DNA of 64,000 nt from Blastocatellia bacterium (GTDB lineage: Bacteria; Acidobacteriota; Blastocatellia; Pyrinomonadales; Pyrinomonadaceae), in assembly GCA_016789265.1 (NCBI GenBank), contig JAEUQK010000022.1, positions 1 through 64,000 of the forward strand, read 5' to 3'. Position numbers and translations under genes: made by a program. Of this stretch, positions 18,595 to 27,194 are shown in pieces. Each line of letters starts with the position of its first letter. Position 1 is the first letter of the stretch. The notes under the pieces are model-generated. The model made no database searches. It saw only the letters and a list, made by a program, of their open reading frames with translations, and was not told the DNA's origin.

Positions 18595-20166
18595 TTAAGT
18601 CCAATAATTGCGATCCAGCGAGCGGTAATTGATGGCCTCGCTGATATGGGCAGGGCCGATGTCGGCGGAACCCTCCAGGTCGGCGATCGTGCGCGAGACC
18701 TTCAGGATACGGTCGTGCGCACGGGCAGAAAGTCCCTGTCGATGCATCGCTTTTTCAAGCAGGGCTTCACTCGCCGCGTCAAGGACACAGTATTTGCGGA
18801 TCTGCGCGGTGGTCATTCCCGAATTCGAATACACGCCGTCGCCGTCAAATCGCGAGAGCTGGATCTCGCGTGCCGCGATCACGCGTTCACGGATCGCCGA
18901 ACTTGATTCGCCCGACTCAACGCCGCGGCCGCGAAGTTCGTTGAAAGCCACCGCCGGAACGTCGATGTGAATATCGATCCTGTCCATTAGCGGGCCGGAG
19001 ATCTTGCCGACATATCGCTGGATCATTTGCGGTGAGCATTTACATTCGCGAGCCGAACCGAAATATCCGCAAGGACACGGGTTCATCGAAGCGACCAGCG
19101 TAAATGAAGCAGGGAAGGTCAGCGAAGAGGCAGCACGCGAAATAGTTACCTCTTTGTCCTCCATCGGCTGGCGTAGCACTTCGAGAACGCTCCGGTCAAA
19201 TTCTGGTAGTTCATCTAGAAAAAGAACCCCAAGGTGGGCAAGAGAGACCTCGCCCGGACGCGGAACTGAACCGCCCCCGATCAGGCCGGCTTGCGAAACG
19301 GTATGATGCGGCGATTTGAACGGCCTTTCGGTTATCAGGCCGGACTTACCAGTAAGGCCCGCAACCGAATGTATCTTGGTTATTTCGAGTGCTTCTTCAA
19401 ATTCGAGCGGCGGCAGAACGGTCGGAAGGCGCTTTGCAAGCATCGTCTTTCCCGATCCCGGCGGGCCAATGAACAAGATGTTGTGGCCACCGGCCGAAGC
19501 GACTTCTAACGCTCGCTTCGCGGTGGCCTGGCCGCGAACCTCGGAAAAATCGAGCTGGTACTTGTTCGGCGCAGACCGCAGCTCGCCCAGGTCAAGGCGC
19601 AATGGTGGAACGCGCGTCTGCACCCCGGCCGCAATATCTTGAACAAGCAGCGAAGCTTCACGAAGATCGCGCACAGGAAAAACGTCAATTCCCTGCACCA
19701 CCGCAGCCTCTTTCGCATTTTCCTCCGGTACCAGAAGGCTCCGTATTCCGTTCTGTCTGGCTGTTATCGCGATCGACAAAACGCCGCGAACAGGCCGAAC
19801 GCGGCCATCGAGCGATAGTTCGCCTACGCTCATAAGGTCCGGAAGGCTCTCGATATTTCCGAGATCCCCGCTTGCACCGAGTATGCCGAGAGCGATCGGC
19901 AGGTCGAAACTCGCGCCTTCCTTTTTGACGTCCGCGGGCGCGAGATTGATCGTCACTTTTTGAAACGGAAAAAAGTAGCCGCTGTTGGAGATCGCTGCCC
20001 GTATCCGTTCACGCGACTCGCGGACCGCCGTGTCGGGCAAGCCGACAATGGTCACATTGTTCTGGTCCTGCTCCCCGCTCGCTGGCCGCAGGTTCACCTC
20101 AATGTCCACAATGAGAGCGTCGATGCCATAGACGGCAGCCGACTGTGTCAGAAAAAGGTTCGGCAT
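18595..20166 (-). CDS. comM: YifB/ComM-family Mg-chelatase-like AAA+ ATPase
   Basis: The full-length 523-residue protein begins with an S5/Lon-like segment ([35 protein letters not shown]). The Mg-chelatase-type AAA+ domain follows, with Walker [16 protein letters not shown], Walker [12 protein letters not shown] and a sensor region. A Cys-rich NPCPCGYFG...CKC insertion and the C-terminal YifB domain (YRSLDRNYW) complete it. ComM is a hexameric helicase that promotes branch migration when transformed DNA is integrated into the chromosome. The gene stands alone on the minus strand, diverging from the ECF sigma gene. Confidence 0.93.
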   Translation of the reverse strand: MPNLFLTQSAAVYGIDALIVDIEVNLRPASGEQDQNNVTIVGLPDTAVRESRERIRAAISNSGYFFPFQKVTINLAPADVKKEGASFDLPIALGILGASGDLGNIESLPDLMSVGELSLDGRVRPVRGVLSIAITARQNGIRSLLVPEENAKEAAVVQGIDVFPVRDLREASLLVQDIAAGVQTRVPPLRLDLGELRSAPNKYQLDFSEVRGQATAKRALEVASAGGHNILFIGPPGSGKTMLAKRLPTVLPPLEFEEALEITKIHSVAGLTGKSGLITERPFKSPHHTVSQAGLIGGGSVPRPGEVSLAHLGVLFLDELPEFDRSVLEVLRQPMEDKEVTISRAASSLTFPASFTLVASMNPCPCGYFGSARECKCSPQMIQRYVGKISGPLMDRIDIHIDVPAVAFNELRGRGVESGESSSAIRERVIAAREIQLSRFDGDGVYSNSGMTTAQIRKYCVLDAASEALLEKAMHRQGLSARAHDRILKVSRTIADLEGSADIGPAHISEAINYRSLDRNYWT

Positions 20167-20394
20167 TTATGTGTAAGAAAAAACCGAAGGCAGTTTAGCC
20201 GAATCCGCCCCTTGAGACAAAACCGCCGTAAATGTCCACATTTTGCTTTACGTTTATATTAATTATAGGTAAACTCGGAAAACTACAGACGAATGCAGAA
20301 ATCTGCATTCAGCTTTGCAACCAAGGTGCGGAGGTACGGCATCATAGCGGCGGACAGGTTTATCAATTCCGGGACAGATCTTTTAGGAGTGACT

Positions 20395-21075
20395 ATGGAC
20401 TCTGCCGCAGCGGCCGTTGATAGGGACATCGCTTTTGGTTTTGAGGAGGCCGTCGAACTGCCATTGGTGCAGGCTCAGACGGCCGTTCGTGCATCTGCTG
20501 ACGATGGCTCGATCCACCTTGATACCTCGGACATCGAACTTTGCAAAATGGCGGCCGAAGGCAGCTTGGCAGCATTTGAAGTGATCTACCAGCGGTATCA
20601 CAGGCGAACATATAGCCTGACGCTTCGAATGACCGCCAGCCAGACGGAAGCCGAAGACCTCACACAGGAAGTTTTTATCCAGCTTTTCCGAAAGATCGGA
20701 AGTTTTCGGGGTGATTCGGCATTTTCAACGTGGCTCCATCGCCTGACCGTAAATCAGGTGCTTATGCATTTCCGTAAGCGGTCATTCAAGAACGAAAAGA
20801 CCAGCGAAGACGGCGAAATGCCGGAGCAGACAGTCACGGGTTCCTCAAATCCTGGAAAAATGCAGGTAGTTGACCGGATCGCCCTCAAAAATGCGATCGC
20901 TGAACTTCCGAAAGGTTATAAGAATGTATTCGTTTTGCACGATATCGAGGGCTTCGAACACGAAGAAGTGGCGCGGATGCTGGGAATATCGGTGGGCACT
21001 TCGAAATCGCAACTTCACAAGGCCCGCCTGAAACTCCGCGGCCTGATAATCCAGCAAAAAGAGGAGACAAGTTAA
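20395..21075 (+). CDS. ECF RNA polymerase sigma factor
   Basis: The ATG at 20395, five bases after AGGAG (20385-20389), is preferred to an in-frame ATG at 20293 and gives 226 residues. After about 45 poorly structured residues comes sigma region 2 ([21 protein letters not shown], then [21 protein letters not shown] and [20 protein letters not shown]). Region 4 follows ([44 protein letters not shown]). The next gene encodes a zinc-finger anti-sigma factor, so activity is probably held in check at the membrane. Its regulon may include the two secreted DUF4097-like genes that follow. Confidence 0.92.
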   Translation: MDSAAAAVDRDIAFGFEEAVELPLVQAQTAVRASADDGSIHLDTSDIELCKMAAEGSLAAFEVIYQRYHRRTYSLTLRMTASQTEAEDLTQEVFIQLFRKIGSFRGDSAFSTWLHRLTVNQVLMHFRKRSFKNEKTSEDGEMPEQTVTGSSNPGKMQVVDRIALKNAIAELPKGYKNVFVLHDIEGFEHEEVARMLGISVGTSKSQLHKARLKLRGLIIQQKEETS

Positions 21076-21216
21076 ACCTTACAAAAGGCAACCCTTTTCA
21101 CGCCCAATCATCTACTACTATTGAAGGCGTGCAAGGTGGTTTGAAAACGGGCTGTTCGGGTGGACGGTCTGGTTTTATCTTCGTTTGATCCTTAGTGAAA
21201 ATAGGGTCATGGCGTT

Positions 21217-21951
21217 ATGAATTGCGAGTTTTGTCAGGAACATTTGAGCGGCTTTCTGGATGGTGAATTGGACGAACTTCTTGCGTCTAATATAAGGACT
21301 CACCTTTCGCTCTGCGAAGAATGTGCAAAGCTTTGTGAGGATTTTGCAGCGATCCTCGATTCCTGCAAACTTGACGAGTTAAGCGAAGAAATTGTTCCTC
21401 CCAATCCTAATGCACTCTGGTGCCGCATCAGCAACACCATTGAATCCGAGATCAAGCCTGAGACAAAAGCGGAGGTTCAACGGCCCCGGGGATTCTTTGC
21501 CCGCGTTTGGAATCTTTCCTTTGCCCAGGCCGCCTCAGGAGTTCTTGCCATTGCTTTGATAAGCTCGCTTCTCACTGTCGTTGGGATCAAGAATTATTTT
21601 CAGCCTACAGGCTCTGATTTCACGTCGCGATCTAGCGAGACGCAAACAAGTTTCGAAAAGCTGTTGAGCAGGGTCGGCCTCGCGGACTCGCCGCAAGCGG
21701 CACGTGATAAGCGATTAAAGGAACAACAGGCTGTGATCGATTATTGGAATCAACGCGTCCAGGCAAGACGGGCAATGTGGGACGACAACCTGCGACGCGG
21801 ATTTGACAGGAATCTGCAGGCTATAGACCAGGCAGTTTACGAATATAAGACCACTCTCGAGCAAAACCCGGAGGACGAACTGTCGGGAGAAATGCTTGAT
21901 TCGGTCATGAATGAGAAGATGAACTTGCTCCGCGAATTCTCTGAGCTTTAG
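21217..21951 (+). CDS. Zinc-finger (zf-HC2) membrane anti-sigma factor
   Basis: The 244-residue protein starts with a zf-HC2 finger (CEFCQEHLSGFLDGEL, then THLSLCEECAKLC), the zinc-binding anti-sigma domain that grips ECF sigma factors. One transmembrane helix lies near residues 105-125 (AASGVLAIALISSLLTVVG). A charged, helical C-terminal part follows, rich in Arg/Gln/Glu and probably coiled, facing the periplasm. It lies 141 bases downstream of the ECF sigma gene on the same strand and is its natural partner. Confidence 0.85.
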   Translation: MNCEFCQEHLSGFLDGELDELLASNIRTHLSLCEECAKLCEDFAAILDSCKLDELSEEIVPPNPNALWCRISNTIESEIKPETKAEVQRPRGFFARVWNLSFAQAASGVLAIALISSLLTVVGIKNYFQPTGSDFTSRSSETQTSFEKLLSRVGLADSPQAARDKRLKEQQAVIDYWNQRVQARRAMWDDNLRRGFDRNLQAIDQAVYEYKTTLEQNPEDELSGEMLDSVMNEKMNLLREFSEL

Positions 21952-21965
21952 TCACCCAATAAGAA

Positions 21966-22742
21966 ATGATCTGCATTGATGTGAAAAAGGGTGGCTTTGC
22001 AAAAAGCTGTTTACGTTTCATGCTGCTCACGCTCTCGGTGGGCTTTTTGTTCACGCTTAGCACGCCGGAAGCGATCGCTCAAAAGCGATTTTCCCGATCG
22101 TACCCGGCCGGACAAAATGTTCGGATCGAACTCTTGAACAGAACAGGCACAGTTACGGTCGAGGGCTGGAATCGAAACGAAGTTAGCATTTCGGCCTATA
22201 TGGAAGCTCCGGCTGCGAACATCGAGCCACAATCCTTGAGCGGCACGATTGTCATCAATCTCGTCCGTGACAATCAGGGTCGTGAGTTTGGAAGCGTTAA
22301 CTTCACGATCCGTGTTCCCTACACTTCGACTGTGGACATCGAGACAAAGATGGGAAACCTCAATGTTTCGAACATTCGGGGCGGATATATACGAGCGCAT
22401 ATCACCACCGAAGGCGACATAACGTTGACGAACATTGGCGCCTCAAACGTCTCTGCTCAGAATGGCATCGGCGATATCTTCTTTGACGGCATTATCCAGG
22501 CGAGCGGAAATTATCGATTTGCTTCGATCAACGGAAACATCAATCTGAGGATCCCTCTCGACTCGTCGTTTCGCGTGATAGCGACGGCTCCGTCCACGCG
22601 GAACATCTCGCTCGGCTCGTTCACCAACGAGAACATGCGGTTTGTCAGCGACGGCCGCCGGGTTGCCGGGCAATCGGGCGACGGCAGCGCAACACTCACC
22701 GTTACAAACCAGCGCGGCAGCATATCATTCATCCGACGATAA
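21966..22742 (+). CDS. Secreted DUF4097-like beta-helix protein
   Basis: The 258-residue protein has a signal peptide (to about AIAQ) and then repeating short beta-strands such as NRTGTVTVEGWNRNEVSI, TKMGNLNVSNIRGGYIRAHITTEGDITLTNI and GIGDIFFDGII. This is the parallel beta pattern of DUF4097-type putative adhesins. Its biochemical role is unknown. It starts 14 bases after the anti-sigma stop, so it is probably in the same transcript as the sigma/anti-sigma pair and may be an envelope-stress output. The start could lie at a later Met, but the signal peptide is retained either way. Confidence 0.7.
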   Translation: MICIDVKKGGFAKSCLRFMLLTLSVGFLFTLSTPEAIAQKRFSRSYPAGQNVRIELLNRTGTVTVEGWNRNEVSISAYMEAPAANIEPQSLSGTIVINLVRDNQGREFGSVNFTIRVPYTSTVDIETKMGNLNVSNIRGGYIRAHITTEGDITLTNIGASNVSAQNGIGDIFFDGIIQASGNYRFASINGNINLRIPLDSSFRVIATAPSTRNISLGSFTNENMRFVSDGRRVAGQSGDGSATLTVTNQRGSISFIRR

Positions 22743-22817
22743 ATTTGTTGACGTGGGTTCCCTCAGGCACGTAAACTCTTATTAGCCGCACTCGGCCCCT
22801 CTCCGATCTACACCAAT

Positions 22818-23672
22818 ATGAAAAAGCTCACCGCATTTTATCTCGTTTTATTCTCATTCTGTGTTCTTGGAACTGCGGCAATTGCTCAAAGCCCGCAGAT
22901 GCTGAAGCGAACTACTACAAAATCGGACCGGCTGGACTTCGGTGTCGGTGGGACCGTGGCTGTCGTCGGAGCACCGAAGGGATCTATAAGGATCGAAGGA
23001 TGGTCTAACCGCGAGATCGAGATCACTGCCGAGATCGGGATCGAAGGAGCGAGCGAGGCAGACCTTGACCGGCTCTCGAAAGTGATCGGTTTTTCGCTGG
23101 AAGAATCAGCTGGAAGGACCGGCATAATCAGCGTCGGGACCAATGATAAGAAATACCTGAAACGTGTCGATAAAAGCTTTCCCAAGGCCCTATTGAATAA
23201 TCCTTACCGGATCGATTACGTGATCAAAGTACCAAGATACACCGATCTTCAGATCGACGGAGGTGTCGGCGACCTGGCTATCACCGGCGTGGAAGGAGCC
23301 ATGAAGATCAACTACCTGGACACACATGCGCGGCTCGATCTTGTCGGCGGCGGATTGATCGCCGTCTTCGGAAAAGGAGACGTCGAGATCAATGTGCCAA
23401 CGCGAAGCTGGCGTGGACGGTTTGCCGACGTACAGTTGGCGAGCGGAAGTATGCTGCTAAATTTACCGACAGGCTTGAATGCGGATCTTGACGCGACGAT
23501 CCTTCGTACCGGCAAGATCGAGAACGGTTTTACTGAATTCAAACCGCGAGTAAGAAAACAGGAATTTACTGATACATCGATCGTTGCCAAATCGGGAACA
23601 GGCGGAATTTCGCTGAAGTTCTCGGTCGGCGACGGAACAATGAAGATCGTGCAGGATAGGAAACCAAGTTAA
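22818..23672 (+). CDS. Secreted DUF4097-like protein, second copy
   Basis: The 284-residue protein carries a clear signal peptide (MKKLTAFYLVLFSFCVLGTAAIAQ-type). The same small-strand pattern as its upstream neighbour follows: VAVVGAPKGSIRIEGWSNREIEITAEI, then LQIDGGVGDLAITGVEGAMKINYL. The shared 'I-x-I-E-G-W-x-x-x-E-x-x-I-x-A' block shows that the two genes are paralogues. Function is unknown; a cell-surface role is inferred. It is followed by a T-rich strong terminator, making it the last gene of the sigma-factor unit. Confidence 0.65.
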   Translation: MKKLTAFYLVLFSFCVLGTAAIAQSPQMLKRTTTKSDRLDFGVGGTVAVVGAPKGSIRIEGWSNREIEITAEIGIEGASEADLDRLSKVIGFSLEESAGRTGIISVGTNDKKYLKRVDKSFPKALLNNPYRIDYVIKVPRYTDLQIDGGVGDLAITGVEGAMKINYLDTHARLDLVGGGLIAVFGKGDVEINVPTRSWRGRFADVQLASGSMLLNLPTGLNADLDATILRTGKIENGFTEFKPRVRKQEFTDTSIVAKSGTGGISLKFSVGDGTMKIVQDRKPS

Positions 23673-23701
23673 GCTTTCGGCTTTTTTCGATTTTAACCAC
23701 T

Positions 23702-23735
23702 AAGGTGATAAGTTAGTCATACTTATCGCCTTTTT
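23702..23735 (+). terminator. Rho-independent terminator
   Basis: AAGGTGATAAG (23702-23712) pairs with CTTATCGCCTT (23722-23732) with one G-T pair and a nine-base loop. The right arm runs into TTTTT. It ends the sigma-factor operon just before dcd. Confidence 0.8.
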
Positions 23736-23744
23736 CATTTCATT

Positions 23745-24338
23745 ATGACCATCAAATCAGATATCTGGCTTCGGCGTATGGCGGACGAGCAAGGCATGAT
23801 CGACCCTTTCCTGCCCGAGCTTGTTCGCGAGGTAAACGGCAATCGCATAATTTCGGCCGGTGCGTCGAGTTACGGCTATGACATGCGACTGGCGGATGAC
23901 GGGTTCAGGATCTTCTCATCTGTTCATGGTAAAGAGATCGATCCGAAGAAGTTTGACGAGCAGTATTCGCTGATCGAACCGGACCTGCAAACATCGGAAG
24001 ACGGCTCGAAGTATTACATACTTCCCGGCCATCACTACGGCTTGGGCGTGACGGTAGAGACGTTCAATATGCCGCGCAACGTGACCGGAGTCGCACTCGG
24101 AAAATCTACATACGCTCGTGCCGGACTTCTGGTAAATACCACACCGCTTGAGGCCGGCTGGACCGGCCGGCTCGTCGTGGAGATCGCCAATCTCGCAAAC
24201 CTTCCCCTTCGCGTTTACGTAAACGAAGGTATCGGCCAGATCCTTTTCTTCGAGTCTGACGAAGACTGTGCGGTAAGTTATGAGGATCGGGGCGGAAAAT
24301 ACCAGGGCCAAACGGGCCTAACATTCGCAAAGGTCTAA
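23745..24338 (+). CDS. dcd: dCTP deaminase
   Basis: The 197-residue protein matches dCTP deaminase over its full length. It has an N-terminal SDIWLRRMA...MIDPF segment, ISAGASSYGYDMRL, and the active-site block GKSTYARAGLLVNTTPLEAGWTGRL with the catalytic Glu after PL. The C-terminus (GKYQGQTGLTFAKV) closes over nucleotide. It converts dCTP to dUTP and ammonia for dTMP synthesis. It starts ten bases beyond a strong terminator, so its promoter must lie within or just upstream of that hairpin, or some readthrough feeds it. Confidence 0.95.
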   Translation: MTIKSDIWLRRMADEQGMIDPFLPELVREVNGNRIISAGASSYGYDMRLADDGFRIFSSVHGKEIDPKKFDEQYSLIEPDLQTSEDGSKYYILPGHHYGLGVTVETFNMPRNVTGVALGKSTYARAGLLVNTTPLEAGWTGRLVVEIANLANLPLRVYVNEGIGQILFFESDEDCAVSYEDRGGKYQGQTGLTFAKV

Positions 24339-24344
24339 TTCAAT

Positions 24345-25910
24345 ATGAAACAAAAACTCGCTGCCCTGCTTCTCCTGTGGGTAATTCCTTTTTCAGGCAT
24401 TGCTGCTGCGCAGGACCGAATTGATGACCGCGTTCTAGCTCAGATCAAAGCCGAAGGATTTCAGAATTCAAAGGCTATGGAAACGGTCGGATACCTGACC
24501 GACGTGTTTGGCGGACGATTGACGAACTCCCAAAATCTCAAGAACGCGAAAGTCTGGATGCGCGACAAAATGGTCGAGCTTGGTTTTCAAAACGTGCAGA
24601 TCGAGCCGTGGGGAACCTGGGGACAAGGCTGGAACCTTGAACGATTCTCTGTGGAAATGACGGCACCTACCTATGACCGCCTGATCGCGTACCCTCTGGC
24701 TTGGTCGCCTTCGACTAACGGCGTCGTCTCGGGCGAACCCGTCGTTGTTTCGATACGCTCAAATGCAGACTTCGCAAAATACAAAGGCACCTTGAAAGGC
24801 AAGATCGTAATGAACGGCCGTGTGAATTTCCCGACGCCCGAATCTCGCAAAGGTGACCCGATCAAGCGAATAACTGACGAAGACCTGGCAAAGAAAGAAT
24901 CGGCGACCGACCCTACCAAAGACGCGGACGGCGGCGGGACCGTGTCGTATCAAGAGGAGGAAAAGGAGTGGCTAGAGTCGCTTGCCCGAGGCCGGGAGAT
25001 AGTAAAATTCTTCAAGGACGAAGGCGTTGCGGCACTTATCCAGCCAAGCAGAAGCCCGAACGGCGTTCTCAGCGTTCAGGGCAATTATGAACCTGACGTT
25101 AATTTCAATCCTCCGACGTTCGTGATCTCGCGTGAACAATATTCCCGCATCATGCGGCTCACTGACCGAAAGATCCCGGTGAAAATGGAACTCAGCCTTC
25201 AGGTCCGTACCGAATCGGACGGAACCGGTTCCAACGTAGTCGGCGAAATTATTGGAAGCGATCCAAAACTTAAAGATGAAGTGGTCATGCTTGGCGGCCA
25301 TTTCGATTCGTGGCATTCCGGGACCGGTGCTGCCGACAATGCTGCGGGTTGTGCCGCCATGGTCGAAGCTTTGCGTATCTTGAAAGCTCTGAACTTGAAG
25401 CCGCGACGTACGATCCGCGTCGCGTTATGGGACGGCGAAGAACAGGATTACTACGGCTCGATCGGATATGTGAAAAAACACTTCGGCGACCCGATGACCA
25501 TTAAGCTGAAACCGGAACACGAGAAGCTCTCTGCCTACTACAATCTCGACAATGGATCCGGTCGGATCAGGGGCATTTATTTACAGGGCAACGAAGCGAC
25601 GCGGAGCATCTTTGAGGACTACTTCCGGCCGTTCGCCTATCTTGGTGCGAAAACGATCTCGACGATAAACACCGGAGGAACGGACCACATGGCGTTTGAC
25701 GCCGTCGGCCTTCCGGGGTTTCAGTTCATACAGGACCCGCTAGACTACAACACACGCATTCACCACACCAACCTCGATGTTTTCGAATCGATCAACGAGG
25801 AAGATATGAAGGTGAACTCCGTGATAATTGCAGCGATCGCTTATCAAACGGCGATGCGTGATGAAAAGATGCCGCGAAAACAGCTGCCAAAACCTGCCGA
25901 GGTCAAATAG
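24345..25910 (+). CDS. Secreted M28-family metallopeptidase
   Basis: The 521-residue protein has a signal peptide (to about AAAQ, residue 23). A PA-like insert covers residues 110-260 and the di-zinc M28 domain the remainder. Ligand motifs are GGHFDSW (His/Asp), GAADNAAGCA (bridging Asp), WDGEEQDYYGS (catalytic Glu pair), TGGTDHMAF (Asp) and IHHTNLD (His). M28 enzymes of this design are aminopeptidases or carboxypeptidases acting on short peptides outside the cytoplasm. The gene is followed 25 bases later by another secreted peptidase, so the pair probably works together on peptides. The exact cleavage specificity cannot be read. Confidence 0.88.
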   Translation: MKQKLAALLLLWVIPFSGIAAAQDRIDDRVLAQIKAEGFQNSKAMETVGYLTDVFGGRLTNSQNLKNAKVWMRDKMVELGFQNVQIEPWGTWGQGWNLERFSVEMTAPTYDRLIAYPLAWSPSTNGVVSGEPVVVSIRSNADFAKYKGTLKGKIVMNGRVNFPTPESRKGDPIKRITDEDLAKKESATDPTKDADGGGTVSYQEEEKEWLESLARGREIVKFFKDEGVAALIQPSRSPNGVLSVQGNYEPDVNFNPPTFVISREQYSRIMRLTDRKIPVKMELSLQVRTESDGTGSNVVGEIIGSDPKLKDEVVMLGGHFDSWHSGTGAADNAAGCAAMVEALRILKALNLKPRRTIRVALWDGEEQDYYGSIGYVKKHFGDPMTIKLKPEHEKLSAYYNLDNGSGRIRGIYLQGNEATRSIFEDYFRPFAYLGAKTISTINTGGTDHMAFDAVGLPGFQFIQDPLDYNTRIHHTNLDVFESINEEDMKVNSVIIAAIAYQTAMRDEKMPRKQLPKPAEVK

Positions 25911-25934
25911 ATCTTCCGGCTGCGAACTAAGCGA

Positions 25935-27119
25935 ATGAAGCCAACGATATTTCGAATTCTACTGATCGCGTTGCTTGGCGGCGTCGCGGCCTCTGCTCAG
26001 GATAACCGGCCGCGGGCGCGTGATCTCGGGATAAAGATCGGCGTGCTGCCAACCGGAACGAATAACGCGATAACCGACGTCGGAGGCGTAACCGTCGGAC
26101 ACACTACGATAATTCGCGGCGAGAATATTCGCACCGGCGTAACGGCGATCGTGCCGCACGGCGGGAATCTTTTTCGCGAAAAGGTTCCTGGAGCGATCTT
26201 TGTCGGGAACGGTTTTGGAAAACTTGCCGGTTCTACGCAGGTTAACGAACTAGGTGAGATCGAGACCCCGATATTGCTCACCTCCACGCTTTCAGTCCCG
26301 AAAACCGCAGACTTCCTTATCGACTACATGCTCGCACTTCCGGGCAACGAACAGGTCCGCTCGATAAATCCGGTCGTTGCCGAAACTAACGACGGCGGGC
26401 TGAACGACATTCGCGGAAGACATATTGCCCGCGAGGATGTTTTCAGTGCCCTGAAAAATGCCAAAGGCGGTGCGTTCGAAGAAGGATCAGTCGGTGCCGG
26501 CACCGGAACGGTCGCATTCGGTTGGAAAGGCGGCATTGGGACAGCTTCTCGCAAACTGCCGGCTTCGCTGGGCGGTTATACACTAGGCGTGCTCGTTCAG
26601 ACGAATTTCGGCGGTATTCTTTCGATCGATGGTGTTCCTGTCGGGCAGGAACTTGGGAATTATTATCTAAAGGGCGCAAACGGCTCGATCGAAAACCAAC
26701 GCGATCCAAGTGCAAATGCGAATTCCGAATTCCCCAATCCGCATTCGCCCGACGGTTCGATCATTATCGTGATCGCGACCGATGCCCCGGTGGATCATCG
26801 GCAGCTAAAACGTCTCGCTTCGCGTTCGATGATCGGGCTTGGCAGGACGGGTTCGTCGATGTCGAACGGCAGCGGCGACTATGCGATAGCATTCTCAACC
26901 GCCAATCGCATCGACTCCAACCAGAATATCCGCGACGTGAAGGTACTTGGAAACGATGCAATGTCGCCGCTTTTTCAGGCCGTGATAGAGGCGACAGAAG
27001 AGGCCATTCTCAATTCCCTTTTCAAAGCAACGACCGTTACAGGAAATGGCCGGACCATTGAAGCTTTGCCGATCGACAAGGTGAAGGAAATTCTAAAGAA
27101 ATACGGAAGGCTTAAATGA
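25935..27119 (+). CDS. Secreted P1-family (DmpA-type) self-processing aminopeptidase
   Basis: The 394-residue precursor has a signal peptide (to about ASAQ). The conserved ITDVGGVTVGHTTI start, NPVVAETNDGGLND and GSVGAGTGTVAFGWKGGIGTASR follow, then PDGSIIIVIATDAP, in which Gly274-Ser275 should be the autocleavage site and nucleophile. DmpA-type enzymes belong to the Ntn-like hydrolases and combine L-aminopeptidase with D-amidase/D-esterase activity. That fits the D-residue theme of the locus at 4-17 kb. Export is unusual, since the founding enzymes are cytoplasmic. It probably shares a transcript with the M28 peptidase and ends in a strong hairpin. Confidence 0.87.
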   Translation: MKPTIFRILLIALLGGVAASAQDNRPRARDLGIKIGVLPTGTNNAITDVGGVTVGHTTIIRGENIRTGVTAIVPHGGNLFREKVPGAIFVGNGFGKLAGSTQVNELGEIETPILLTSTLSVPKTADFLIDYMLALPGNEQVRSINPVVAETNDGGLNDIRGRHIAREDVFSALKNAKGGAFEEGSVGAGTGTVAFGWKGGIGTASRKLPASLGGYTLGVLVQTNFGGILSIDGVPVGQELGNYYLKGANGSIENQRDPSANANSEFPNPHSPDGSIIIVIATDAPVDHRQLKRLASRSMIGLGRTGSSMSNGSGDYAIAFSTANRIDSNQNIRDVKVLGNDAMSPLFQAVIEATEEAILNSLFKATTVTGNGRTIEALPIDKVKEILKKYGRLK

Positions 27120-27142
27120 CCGCTCAAGTCGAAAATGAAAAT

Positions 27143-27174
27143 GCCGCCTGGAACACAAGTTCAGGCGGCCTTTT
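27143..27174. terminator. Strong bidirectional terminator between convergent genes
   Basis: GCCGCCTGGAAC pairs with GTTCAGGCGGC (one bulged G) around a four-base loop, followed by CTTTT. The minus-strand side has an ATTTTCATTTT tract, so it can serve both converging genes. Confidence 0.8.
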
Positions 27175-27194
27175 GATCTGTATAGGTTAAGGTC

